Assembly: GCF_039521975.1 (NCBI RefSeq) | Contig: NZ_BAAACZ010000030.1 | Location: 1-51,042, forward strand | From: Alkalibacillus silvisoli | Lineage (GTDB): Bacteria; Bacillota; Bacilli; Bacillales; Alkalibacillaceae | DNA: 51,042 bases | Reading direction: 5' to 3' | Shown: piece after piece, positions 7,084 to 14,932 of the stretch | Layout: each line of letters begins with the position of its first letter | How positions within the stretch are numbered: the stretch's first letter is position 1 | Notes under the pieces: model-generated | Told to the model about the DNA's origin: nothing | The model's database searches: none | Seen by the model: the letters and a program-made list of their open reading frames with translations, nothing else | Position numbers and translations under genes: made by a program

Positions 7084-9360
7084 ATGACGACATTAACTAA
7101 ACATGAAACACGGGTTATGAATGGGGAGGTAAAAGAAGCTTTCTCTGAAAAACGACTAAATTTATTTATTAAACAAGTAACAGAAGGATATGAACACTTA
7201 AAACTAATATCCTATGAAGACAAAGTCTTAAAAGCTCTTCAAAGTAAAGATGAAGTAACCCCTGAACAAATTACAAATGAATTATTGTTGCGTGGACTAG
7301 AAAACATTAGCCCACAGGAGCCAGATTGGACGTATGTCTGTGCCAATATTTACTTGAGGAAGCTTTATCAAAACGCGGCTATTAACCGCGGGTATAATGC
7401 GAAAAATAAATACGGTTCATTTATCGAATTACAGCAAGTTTTATCAAATAAAAATATTTACAGTGATCAAATTTTAAAACATTACACAAAAAGTGAAATT
7501 GAACAGGTAGCTTCTAAAATTAGTTCTGAACGTGACCATTTCTTTACTTATATTGGTTTAAGAACGTTAGCCGATCGTTATTTAGCCAAAGATCATAACG
7601 GTCACACTTATGAACTACCGCAAGAACGTTTCCTAACAATCGCCATGACACTAATGATTAATGAGCCTAAGAATAAACGCCTCGAATTAGTAGAAGAAGC
7701 TTACTGGGCATTAAGTAACCTTTACATGACTGTTGCAACACCAACTTTATCAAATGCCGGGAAGTCTTATGGCCAGTTATCAAGCTGTTTTATCGACACG
7801 GTCGACGATAGTTTACAAGGTATTTATGATTCGAATACAGATATCGCTAATTTGTCGAAAAATGGTGGCGGAATTGGGGTTTATTTAGGGAAAATTCGCT
7901 CTCACGGAAGTTCCATTAAAGGGTTTAAAGGTGTATCGAGCGGTGTCATGCCATGGATGAAGCAGCTTAATAATACAGCTGTTAGTGTCGATCAACTTGG
8001 CCAAAGACAAGGTGCGATTGCGGTTTATTTAGATGTGTGGCATCAAGATATTTATAAATTTTTAGATGCGAAATTAAATAATGGTGATGAGCGTCAACGT
8101 ACACATGATTTATTCACAGGTGTGTCACTTCCAGATTTATTCATGGAAAAAGTAGATGCACGTGATGACTGGTATTTATTTGACCCGCATGAAGTACGAG
8201 AAGTAATGGGCTTTAGTTTAGAAGACTATTACGATGAAAAGCGAGGCTCAGGGTCATTTAGAGAGAAGTATGAGGCATGTGTGAATCATCCTGATCTATC
8301 GAAAGAGAAAGTTCCAGCAATTGATCTTATGAAGCGGGTTATGGTTAGTCAATTAGAGACTGGAACACCTTATATGTTTTATCGTGATGAAGCGAATCGT
8401 CAAAACCCGAACTCTCACCAAGGGATGATTTATTGCTCGAATCTTTGTACTGAAATTATGCAAAACCAAAGTGCGACGACAGTAGAAGAGCAGTATACAG
8501 AAGATGGTAAAATTGTCGTCACGAAAGCCCCTGGTGATTTCGTCGTTTGTAATCTTTCGAGTATTAATTTAGGGAAAGCTGTCTTTGATAATGTGCTAGA
8601 ACGTTTAATCCCGATTCAAGTTAGAATGCTGGATAATGTAATTGATCTGAATACAATTCCAGTCCTGCAAGCGCAATTAACAAATCAAAAATATCGCGCA
8701 GTTGGATTGGGCACATTTGGTTATCACCATTTACTCGCACTTAAAGAGATTGTATGGGAGTCAGATGAAGCGGTTGAATTTGCGGACGAGCTGTATGAAA
8801 AAGTGGCTTATTTAACAATCAAATCGAGTATGGAACTAGCCAAAGAAAAAAGTCCTTATCCATTATTTAAAGGCTCAAAGTGGCATGACGGTAGTTATTT
8901 CGATGATAAAGGCTATCAAGGTGAGGCGTGGGATGAACTGAGGCAAGACGTACACACGCATGGACTGAGAAATGGGTACTTAATGGCTGTAGCACCAAAC
9001 TCAAGTACGAGCATTATTGCAGGTAGCACTGCCAGTATCGACCCGATTTTCAAAAAGTTTTACTCAGAAGAAAAGAAAGATTACAAGATTCCAGTAACGG
9101 CACCTGATTTAAGTCCAAAGACATTCTGGTATTATAAGTCAGCTTATGACATTGATCATACATGGACAATTAAACAAAATGCAAAACGCCAGAAACATAT
9201 CGACCAATCAATCTCGTTTAACTTTTATGTAAGAAACACGATTAAAGCGAAAGAATTACTGGATTTACATCTATCAGCCTGGAAGTCAGGATTTAAGACC
9301 ACTTATTATACAAGGTCAACATCATCAGATATAGAAGATTGTGAAAGCTGTGAGTCATAA
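7084..9360 (+). CDS. nrdA: class I ribonucleoside-diphosphate reductase, alpha subunit
   Basis: Reduces ribonucleotides to deoxyribonucleotides together with the radical-generating beta subunit. Active-site residues visible are Cys in QLSSCFID, the N-x-C-x-E triad in SNLCTEI, the partner Cys in VVCNLSS, and a C-terminal redox pair in DCESCES. The N-terminus does not show a clear complete ATP-cone. Length is 758. ATG is preceded by AGGAGG. The gene lies behind a cobalamin riboswitch and terminator, so it should be used when B12 is scarce, presumably beside a B12-dependent class II enzyme encoded elsewhere. nrdI and nrdH are not next to it. Confidence 0.95.
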   Translation: MTTLTKHETRVMNGEVKEAFSEKRLNLFIKQVTEGYEHLKLISYEDKVLKALQSKDEVTPEQITNELLLRGLENISPQEPDWTYVCANIYLRKLYQNAAINRGYNAKNKYGSFIELQQVLSNKNIYSDQILKHYTKSEIEQVASKISSERDHFFTYIGLRTLADRYLAKDHNGHTYELPQERFLTIAMTLMINEPKNKRLELVEEAYWALSNLYMTVATPTLSNAGKSYGQLSSCFIDTVDDSLQGIYDSNTDIANLSKNGGGIGVYLGKIRSHGSSIKGFKGVSSGVMPWMKQLNNTAVSVDQLGQRQGAIAVYLDVWHQDIYKFLDAKLNNGDERQRTHDLFTGVSLPDLFMEKVDARDDWYLFDPHEVREVMGFSLEDYYDEKRGSGSFREKYEACVNHPDLSKEKVPAIDLMKRVMVSQLETGTPYMFYRDEANRQNPNSHQGMIYCSNLCTEIMQNQSATTVEEQYTEDGKIVVTKAPGDFVVCNLSSINLGKAVFDNVLERLIPIQVRMLDNVIDLNTIPVLQAQLTNQKYRAVGLGTFGYHHLLALKEIVWESDEAVEFADELYEKVAYLTIKSSMELAKEKSPYPLFKGSKWHDGSYFDDKGYQGEAWDELRQDVHTHGLRNGYLMAVAPNSSTSIIAGSTASIDPIFKKFYSEEKKDYKIPVTAPDLSPKTFWYYKSAYDIDHTWTIKQNAKRQKHIDQSISFNFYVRNTIKAKELLDLHLSAWKSGFKTTYYTRSTSSDIEDCESCES

Positions 9361-9371
9361 GGAGGAATCGT

Positions 9372-10412
9372 ATGAGTCAAACAATACATGAAAGAAAACT
9401 ATATGACATTCATGCACCAAATGCATCAACAGGGATTATTAATGGCGAAAGTTCAAACGTTTTAAACTGGGATGATGTCAGGTTTAAATGGGCTTATCCG
9501 ATGTATAAAAATATGCTAGCGAACTTCTGGACACCATTTGAAATAAACATGTCAAGTGATCAAAAGCAGTGGGCAGAGCTAACTGATGCTGAACGCGAAT
9601 CATTTAAGAAAATTATTGGACTACTGGCCTTTTTAGATTCAGTACAAACCGATTATTCAGCAAAAGTAGCAGATTATTTAACCGACTCAAGCTTAGCAGC
9701 ACTAATGCAAGTGTTATCATTCCAAGAAGTCGTTCATAATCAGTCTTACTCCTATGTCTTATCCTCACTCGTTGAAAAGGGGGAGCAAGATGAGATCTTC
9801 GAGTATTGGAAGCATGATGAGGTGTTAATAGAACGAAATCAATTTATTGCTGATGGTTATGATCGCTTCGTCGAAGAAAAATCACCACAAGCCTTTATTG
9901 AATCCGTTGTGTATGATGTTGTGTTAGAAGGTCTGTTTTTCTATGCAGGCTTTGCGTTTTTCTACAACTTAGCCCGTAATCAAAAGATGGTCTCAACAAG
10001 TACGATGATCAATTATATTAACCGTGATGAGCTGTTACATGTTAATTTATTCGCGCATATTTTTAAAGAAACATTAAATGAAAACCCTGAACTTAATACA
10101 GAAGAAAATCTTCAGTTTGTGACAGAGACATTTAGAGAAGCAACAGAACTAGAAGTGAAGTGGGGCGAACATATTATAGGTAATAAAATTGATGGGATTA
10201 ACATGGAAGAATTAGAACAATACATCCAACACACAGCAAACAAACGTTGTAAATTAATGGGCGCACCAACTCCATTCCCTGAAGTGACAGAAAACCCACT
10301 CAAATGGATTAAAGCTTACAAAGAAGTCGATGAAGGTAAATCAGATTTCTTCGAGCAAAAATCAAGACAGTATACGAAAGTGTCAGATGATAATGGATTT
10401 GATGAATTATAA
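9372..10412 (+). CDS. nrdB: class I ribonucleotide reductase, beta subunit
   Basis: Holds the dinuclear metal site and tyrosyl radical that start catalysis in the alpha subunit. Putative metal ligands are all present: Asp89, Glu119, His122, Glu186, Glu220 and His223, with the radical Tyr at 126 (HNQSY). Length of 346 is normal. It begins 11 bases after nrdA behind AAGGAGG and shares its riboswitch control. Whether the cofactor is di-iron or di-manganese cannot be told; no NrdI is nearby. Confidence 0.95.
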   Translation: MSQTIHERKLYDIHAPNASTGIINGESSNVLNWDDVRFKWAYPMYKNMLANFWTPFEINMSSDQKQWAELTDAERESFKKIIGLLAFLDSVQTDYSAKVADYLTDSSLAALMQVLSFQEVVHNQSYSYVLSSLVEKGEQDEIFEYWKHDEVLIERNQFIADGYDRFVEEKSPQAFIESVVYDVVLEGLFFYAGFAFFYNLARNQKMVSTSTMINYINRDELLHVNLFAHIFKETLNENPELNTEENLQFVTETFREATELEVKWGEHIIGNKIDGINMEELEQYIQHTANKRCKLMGAPTPFPEVTENPLKWIKAYKEVDEGKSDFFEQKSRQYTKVSDDNGFDEL

Positions 10413-10426
10413 AATGAGCAAAAACC

Positions 10427-10452
10427 AAGAGCACCTTTAAATAGGTGCTCTT
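10427..10452. terminator. bidirectional terminator between nrdB and the convergent membrane gene
   Basis: AAGAGCACCT pairs with AGGTGCTCTT over TTAAAT. It is flanked by A-rich and T-rich sequence and lies between two convergent genes. Confidence 0.8.
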
Positions 10453-10458
10453 ACCTTT

Positions 10459-10890
10459 TTACATCATAAACGCAACAAATGCTATGACCGGGAAAGCAGC
10501 AGAAAGCATCATCGCCGTTTTTTGAGTCGTTTGGAAATAAGCAGTTGTCTCTTTGTCGATATTTGGATGTTGAAGGATCTCCCTACTTGAGAATAGTCTA
10601 ATGAGTCCAACGATAAAGACCAATAGAGCGACAGCAAGCGGTATAATTGCACCTTGAGAACCATCGCCTTCTTCTAAATGCATAAAGCCTACGATGATTA
10701 AAATAATTGGGATAATTTCGATCACCGCAACCTTAACCATAAACCGGGTCGTTAATTTTTGTGTAAAATCTCTAGTCACTTCCCCCTGGTTTAGTTGATT
10801 TTCTAGTTGATTCATAGATTGACCAAAAGCGATAACAATACCCACCACCACAATGATAGTAGCTATGGCAAAAAACCAAACTGGATCCAT
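10459..10890 (-). CDS. hypothetical four-helix membrane protein
   Basis: A 143-residue protein with helices at about 5-25, 50-70, 80-100 and 122-142. A polar segment with NQLENQLNQGEVTRDFTQKL follows the first helix. I do not recognise a family with confidence; it resembles small Bacillus membrane proteins of unknown function. The ribosome site AGAAAGGGAGAAATG supports the start. It is convergent with nrdB and divergent from tRNA-Leu. Confidence 0.7.
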   Translation of the reverse strand: MDPVWFFAIATIIVVVGIVIAFGQSMNQLENQLNQGEVTRDFTQKLTTRFMVKVAVIEIIPIILIIVGFMHLEEGDGSQGAIIPLAVALLVFIVGLIRLFSSREILQHPNIDKETTAYFQTTQKTAMMLSAAFPVIAFVAFMM

Positions 10891-10993
10891 TAATCATTTC
10901 TCCCTTTCTTATGTATTTTATCCTATAATATATATTAACGAATCATTGACAAAATACGTTTCAAATACTAAGATAAAATATGTTCATTATTAT

Positions 10994-11075
10994 GCCGGTG
11001 TGGCGGAATTGGCAGACGCGCACGACTCAAAATCGTGTTCCTTCTGGAGTGTCGGTTCGAACCCGACCACCGGTA
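10994..11075 (+). tRNA. tRNA-Leu (CAA), prophage attachment gene
   Basis: Class II tRNA with anticodon CAA in CGACTCAAAATCG. The acceptor GCCGGTG pairs with CACCGGT, and CCA is not encoded. Its 3' end is part of the 16-bp repeat that bounds the integrated element, and the gene is kept intact after integration. Confidence 0.95.
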
Positions 11076-11077
11076 TT
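11062..11077 (+). other. attL core (left attachment site)
   Basis: CCCGACCACCGGTATT overlaps the T-arm and acceptor of tRNA-Leu. It is repeated exactly at 27260-27275. Confidence 0.93.
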
Positions 11078-11116
11078 TTTAGGTTAATTTTAGTTAAGGT
11101 TAGAAATTCATTAATT

Positions 11117-11159
11117 ACTCACAAATGTTGATGTATTAGCATTTGTGAGTGTTTTTTTA
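11117..11159 (+). terminator. terminator behind tRNA-Leu, supplied by the element
   Basis: ACTCACAAATG pairs with CATTTGTGAGT and is followed by GTTTTTTTA. It lies inside the element just past attL. It probably replaces the host terminator at 27308, which was displaced by integration. Confidence 0.85.
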
Positions 11160-11198
11160 TCTTAGACAATACGTTAGAAAACGTTAGAAAATAATTTT

Positions 11199-11221
11199 TT
11201 TCTACACATTTTCTACACATT
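11199..11221. repeat. left arm-type repeat of the integrase
   Basis: Two copies of TTCTACACA spaced 12 bp apart, overlapping the integrase stop codon. The same pair occurs at 27191-27210 near attR in the same orientation. I infer arm-type integrase sites. Confidence 0.65.
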
Positions 11222-12334
11222 TATGAGTGACATGTTTTCAAATATCTTTGTTGTATTATTTTCATCTTCTTCTCTTAATTCTTTAATAACATGTGAATAA
11301 TCTCTATAAGTAGTATCAATATCACCATGTCCTAGACGTTCGCTAACATATAAAATAGATACTCGCTTATACAATAAGACACTTGCGTGAGTATGTCTCA
11401 GTCCATGAACTGTTATAGGTTTTTTGATACCTAAGTCCTTTAAAACGTTTTTTAGAAGTTTGTTAGCATTATTGTTACTAATAACACTATACTTTGACGA
11501 TTGGCTAAAGAAAACAAGTTGATGGATATTAGTAGGTGTTTCACCGAACAGCTTTTCAAATACATTCATGGTTTTTGGATCTATTTTTATTTTTCTAATG
11601 GACTGAACATTTTTTGTAGTTCCAAAACCTTCATGCATTTTGTTTAAATATCCCCAAGTTTTATCAACGTTTATAGTATTGTTTTGAAAATCAAAATCTT
11701 TACGAGTAAGTCCAACTAACTCACCATAACGCAAACCAGAACTTAGACCTAGTAACAACAGATAATATCCTAGTCCTCGATCTAATCGGTTACGAAGTTC
11801 CTTTAGCAACATTTCACTTTCTTCAAATCCTAGGTGTTTTTCATTAGAAGGTTTTGCTTGTACGTTTCCTGTGACTTTAGCTTTACGTGTAAAATCAACG
11901 TTAATAATGCTTTCATCAATTGCTTCATGTACACACCCTCGAATATGTGCATTTACTTTTTCAACTGTTTCTTTTGCATGATCAGAGCCATACCAATTTA
12001 AAAACTCTTGATATTCCTTTTTACGAATATCTTGAATAGGTTTATCATTAAAATAATTTTTAATGATTTTTAAAGTGTATTCATAATGTGTACGTGTACT
12101 ATTAGCAATATCAGACTTAAAAACTTTATACCATTCCTCAAAATACTCATAAAGAGGGATCGGTTTTAAGTTGGGTACTATACCTTTTCTTAAATTAGTT
12201 TCAACATCAGCAGCTGCAACCCTAGCCTCTTTTTTTGTTGCAAAACCACCTTCTCTAATCGGTTTATATTTACCGTTCACCATACGACTAACAGTGTATT
12301 GCCAGGTCTTACCTCGCTTTTGAAAACTCGCCAT
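11213..12334 (-). CDS. int: tyrosine-recombinase integrase of the prophage
   Basis: Site-specific recombinase that inserts and excises the element at tRNA-Leu. The 373 residues comprise an N-terminal AP2-like arm-binding domain (GKTWQYTVSRMVNGKY near 8-23), a SAM-like core-binding domain (about 60-160) and a C-terminal catalytic domain. Active residues are visible: Arg202, His310, Arg313, His336 and Tyr346. It lies 136 bases from attL, reading toward it, the usual arrangement. The ribosome site AAGGAGG precedes the ATG. Family usual length is 370-400. Confidence 0.95.
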   Translation of the reverse strand: MASFQKRGKTWQYTVSRMVNGKYKPIREGGFATKKEARVAAADVETNLRKGIVPNLKPIPLYEYFEEWYKVFKSDIANSTRTHYEYTLKIIKNYFNDKPIQDIRKKEYQEFLNWYGSDHAKETVEKVNAHIRGCVHEAIDESIINVDFTRKAKVTGNVQAKPSNEKHLGFEESEMLLKELRNRLDRGLGYYLLLLGLSSGLRYGELVGLTRKDFDFQNNTINVDKTWGYLNKMHEGFGTTKNVQSIRKIKIDPKTMNVFEKLFGETPTNIHQLVFFSQSSKYSVISNNNANKLLKNVLKDLGIKKPITVHGLRHTHASVLLYKRVSILYVSERLGHGDIDTTYRDYSHVIKELREEDENNTTKIFENMSLINV

Positions 12335-12360
12335 GTTTACACCTCCTTCCTTAACCTTAT

Positions 12361-12852
12361 TTAAGCATACATTTTTTGTTTTTTGGTAGCATTTCTATAG
12401 ATCTTTTCTACTCGTTCTCTTGCAATCTCTGCTGGTACATTAAAGTCCTCTGCTAGCGTCCAATGAATTTGATCATCTTTTAGTTTGTATTGGGTTAACA
12501 TGTGAAATGGAATAGCAGCATAGATCGTAAAGTGTTTTGCATCACGTTCCTGTAATTCTCTGAATGCTTCAGGCATCATCACTTGATTACCAGTGTGCCT
12601 AAAGATGTGGCATAACTCATGGAAGAACGCTTCACGTTGTTTGTGTGTCGGTAAATCATAACTAACATTAATTAATTTCAGATCATCTTCTTCAAAAGAA
12701 TAAGTAAACGGTTGGTCCATAGTTAAGTAGATACCTAACTTACAGCTAATATCGCTTATATAAAGGTCGTCAGGATATAATAATCCATTCTTCCTATAAA
12801 ATCGACTTACCCAGTTTTCTAGAGTAGTAGGTTGGTACGTTAATTTTGTCAT
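12361..12852 (-). CDS. ImmA/IrrE-type metallopeptidase
   Basis: A 163-residue protein with the zinc motif HELCH (near residue 84) in the context REAFFHELCHIFRH. In ICEBs1 and many Bacillus prophages such proteins cut the phage repressor to trigger induction. Here it lies in the same leftward operon as the nuclease and the XRE repressor, which fits that role. The start is supported by CACTTGAGGTGATAATT upstream. The role as anti-repressor is inferred from family and context. Confidence 0.88.
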   Translation of the reverse strand: MTKLTYQPTTLENWVSRFYRKNGLLYPDDLYISDISCKLGIYLTMDQPFTYSFEEDDLKLINVSYDLPTHKQREAFFHELCHIFRHTGNQVMMPEAFRELQERDAKHFTIYAAIPFHMLTQYKLKDDQIHWTLAEDFNVPAEIARERVEKIYRNATKKQKMYA

Positions 12853-12921
12853 AAATTATCACCTCAAGTGACATTATAAGAACAAACGTTCCTAATTTCA
12901 ACACTAAAAAAGGTATAGTCA

Positions 12922-13602
12922 TTATTTGACTACACCTTTTAGTTTACTTTTTTGTTCTTTCCATGGTATTACTTTGCTATTTAACCAATCAATACTATGT
13001 GTTTTGACTTTGAAATCATCAGCTTGTTTCATGGCTTCATTAGAGAAACGAGAAGAAGTAATAAATCTTGCAAGTAAGCAATTATGGTTTCTCTTAGCTG
13101 AACTTAGTTCTCTTAGTTCTCTTACAGTAATTTCATTACCAGACCTTATGTAATGTTTAATTTGAACAGCTTCATATGTTTGATGGTGTCGGTTATAGAT
13201 TAATAAATCAACCCCACCATCAGCACCTTCTGATGTTTCTTGTGGCTTGTAACCTTTGTCTTTGAAATATAAATAACACAAACGTTCAAATTCTCTCCAC
13301 GATAACTTCTCCAAAGGGAGTTTTAGTATCTCATCATCATTTAACATCCTATTGTGTGGTACGTCATTACCTTTGTTTTTTTGTATATTTTTTTCTTGCT
13401 TATATGTTGAAGTATTCTGATGGGTAGACTTGCCCTTATTTGTCTTTTTGTTTGACGTTTTAGGAATAAGAACACTAACAACTATTGGTACAAAAATAAC
13501 CAATCCCAACGATATAAAGGGATTATCAATATTTTGTAAAGGTCCCATAAATACAAGATAAGCCATAATTAATGCTGTTAGTCCTGGTAGTATTGCTAAC
13601 AT
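12922..13602 (-). CDS. Mrr-like restriction endonuclease with N-terminal membrane helices
   Basis: Residues 1-46 form two hydrophobic helices, followed by a basic linker rich in Lys, Asn and Thr. Then comes an Mrr-type PD-(D/E)xK nuclease domain from about 95 to 215. Key residues visible are the GVDLL acid and the Q-I-K of AVQIKH. Mrr enzymes cut modified or foreign DNA in the cytoplasm; membrane tethering suggests action on incoming DNA. It may protect the lysogen from other phages, which is an inference. It lies between the ImmA-like gene and the repressor. Confidence 0.82.
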   Translation of the reverse strand: MLAILPGLTALIMAYLVFMGPLQNIDNPFISLGLVIFVPIVVSVLIPKTSNKKTNKGKSTHQNTSTYKQEKNIQKNKGNDVPHNRMLNDDEILKLPLEKLSWREFERLCYLYFKDKGYKPQETSEGADGGVDLLIYNRHHQTYEAVQIKHYIRSGNEITVRELRELSSAKRNHNCLLARFITSSRFSNEAMKQADDFKVKTHSIDWLNSKVIPWKEQKSKLKGVVK

Positions 13603-13612
13603 TGTTACACTC

Positions 13613-13933
13613 CTAATACTTATTATTATGCTTCCATTTCACATATTCAATATGTTCTTTTATGTCCTCAATCTGTTCTTTTGAAAGACCTTCTAAATCA
13701 AAAAAGTGTAAGTTATTATCTTCTAATGGTCTTGGTGATCTACCTCGAATTAAATACTCGACTGATACTTCATATAAATCAGCTAATTTTACTAAGGTTT
13801 TATAATCAGGGGTTCTATCACCTTTTTCATAACTAGATAAGGTATTGTTTTTAACTCCTATTTTTTCGGCTACACTATTTTGTTTAAGTTCTTTTTGCTC
13901 ACGACATAATCGCAATCTTTCATGTAACTCCAT
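13613..13933 (-). CDS. XRE-family phage repressor
   Basis: Residues 1-65 form a helix-turn-helix domain (KQNSVAEKIGVKNNTLSSYE) typical of CI/ImmR-type repressors. The C-terminal tail DLEGLSKEQIEDIKEHIEYV resembles that of ICEBs1 ImmR-type regulators. It is divergent from the Cro-like gene across about 130 bp that contain several related operator sequences. With the ImmA-like protease in the same operon it forms the likely lysogeny switch. Confidence 0.88.
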   Translation of the reverse strand: MELHERLRLCREQKELKQNSVAEKIGVKNNTLSSYEKGDRTPDYKTLVKLADLYEVSVEYLIRGRSPRPLEDNNLHFFDLEGLSKEQIEDIKEHIEYVKWKHNNKY

Positions 13934-13963
13934 AGTTACACCTCCAACTTTATAGTATCATTT

Positions 13964-14061
13964 TTCGCATTTCGAGAAATATATTTTCTCAAATCGTGAA
14001 TAAAATTGTTGACATTCACAAAACGTGAATGTAGAATGAACTCATATTCACGAATTGAGAA
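13964..14061. promoter_or_regulatory. lysogeny-switch operators and rightward promoter
   Basis: Related sites occur at 13964-13980 (TTTCGCATTTCGAGAAA), 13986-14001 (TTCTCAAATCGTGAAT), 14014-14030 (ATTCACAAAACGTGAAT) and 14046-14061 (ATTCACGAATTGAGAA). The second and fourth are near inverse copies of each other. A promoter TTGACA (14009-14014), 17 bp, TAGAAT (14032-14037) reads rightward, and the third site fills its spacer. Repressor bound there would block RNA polymerase. Confidence 0.8.
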
Positions 14062-14083
14062 CTAATTGAGAGGGGGAAAGGGA

Positions 14084-14329
14084 TTGGAATTCAACTTCGG
14101 TGCTAAGGTCAAGGAAATTAGAATAGAAAAAGGTTTAAAACAAAGCTATGTCAGTTCAGAGATTGGCTATAAATCACCTTCAATGTTAAGTGAAATAGAA
14201 TCAGGAAAAAAAAGCCTAGATGTAAGCAAAATACCAAGATTAGCAGAAGTGTTAGACGTAAATATAGAACAGCTTTTTTTTGACAAGAATGTTCACAATT
14301 CGAGAACTATTGAGTGTGATGAGAAGTAA
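14084..14329 (+). CDS. Cro-like XRE regulator
   Basis: An 81-residue helix-turn-helix protein (LKQSYVSSEIGYKSPSMLSE), first gene of the rightward phage operon. I place the start at TTG 14084 because GGGGGAAAGGGA lies just upstream; an upstream TTG at 14066 is in frame but would bury that site. It probably competes with the divergent repressor for the same operators. Another operator-like sequence lies at its 3' end. Confidence 0.85.
   Translation: MEFNFGAKVKEIRIEKGLKQSYVSSEIGYKSPSMLSEIESGKKSLDVSKIPRLAEVLDVNIEQLFFDKNVHNSRTIECDEK
14292..14307. promoter_or_regulatory. extra operator-like site at the 3' end of the cro-like gene
   Basis: TTCACAATTCGAGAAC resembles the intergenic operators (ATTCACGAATTGAGAA). 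It lies within the last codons of the Cro-like gene, upstream of the next gene. Confidence 0.55.
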
Positions 14330-14391
14330 ACTTTCATTTTATATTATTTTTTGACTTTCTTTTGTCGAATTTTGGAAAGGGGTGTAATTTC

Positions 14392-14718
14392 GTGCAACAA
14401 CAATTAAATGTAAATCTTAATATTCCTGTACCAGAAGGAACAGTGTTAATTAAAAAAGTCGAGCTTGAAGAATTAAAGCGTAATGAGCTTACTGGAGTTT
14501 ATTGGACAATGAAAGACTTAGAAAATCGGGTTAATCGGAAACAAGAGTGGATCAAAGAGAACATACTGTACCGACAAAAGTTTAAAAAATTATTAGATGT
14601 AGAAAACGGTGGGTTTGTTTATTACCCACAAAAAAGAGGTCAAACATGGTCTTTTCATGCAATTAAGATGGCGGATTTCTTAGATCGCCACTTTCAAGAG
14701 ATCTTTAATCAATACTAG
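14392..14718 (+). CDS. DUF771-like phage protein
   Basis: A 108-residue protein starting at GTG 14392 behind GGAAAGGGGTG. The sequence (LNVNLNIPVPEGTVLIKKVE, then WTMKDLENRVNRKQEWIKEN) is the pattern of DUF771 proteins found in the early region of Gram-positive phages. Residues 45-108 look like a small winged-helix or DNA-binding fold, with aromatic residues near the end. The function is unknown; its position suggests a role in replication control or excision. Confidence 0.75.
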   Translation: MQQQLNVNLNIPVPEGTVLIKKVELEELKRNELTGVYWTMKDLENRVNRKQEWIKENILYRQKFKKLLDVENGGFVYYPQKRGQTWSFHAIKMADFLDRHFQEIFNQY

Positions 14719-14731
14719 GAGGGTTTTATTT

Positions 14732-14932
14732 ATGAGCAAATACACACATATCTTTTTTGATGAATTTATGAATTTAAACCAATCACAACAAGCGTTTGTT
14801 ATGTCGCTTATGATTTCAACATTTACCACGACATTTGATGATTTTAAGAAGGATTACATCAGTGATCAAGAAGTTTATGAATCATTATCAGAAGCAATCA
14901 AAACTGCTAAAGAAGTTAGGGAGGTTATATGA
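14732..14932 (+). CDS. small hypothetical phage protein
   Basis: A 66-residue acidic protein with no family that I recognise. A strong site (AGGAGGGTTTTATTTATG) supports translation. Its stop overlaps the start of the replication gene, so the two are probably coupled. Confidence 0.7.
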   Translation: MSKYTHIFFDEFMNLNQSQQAFVMSLMISTFTTTFDDFKKDYISDQEVYESLSEAIKTAKEVREVI

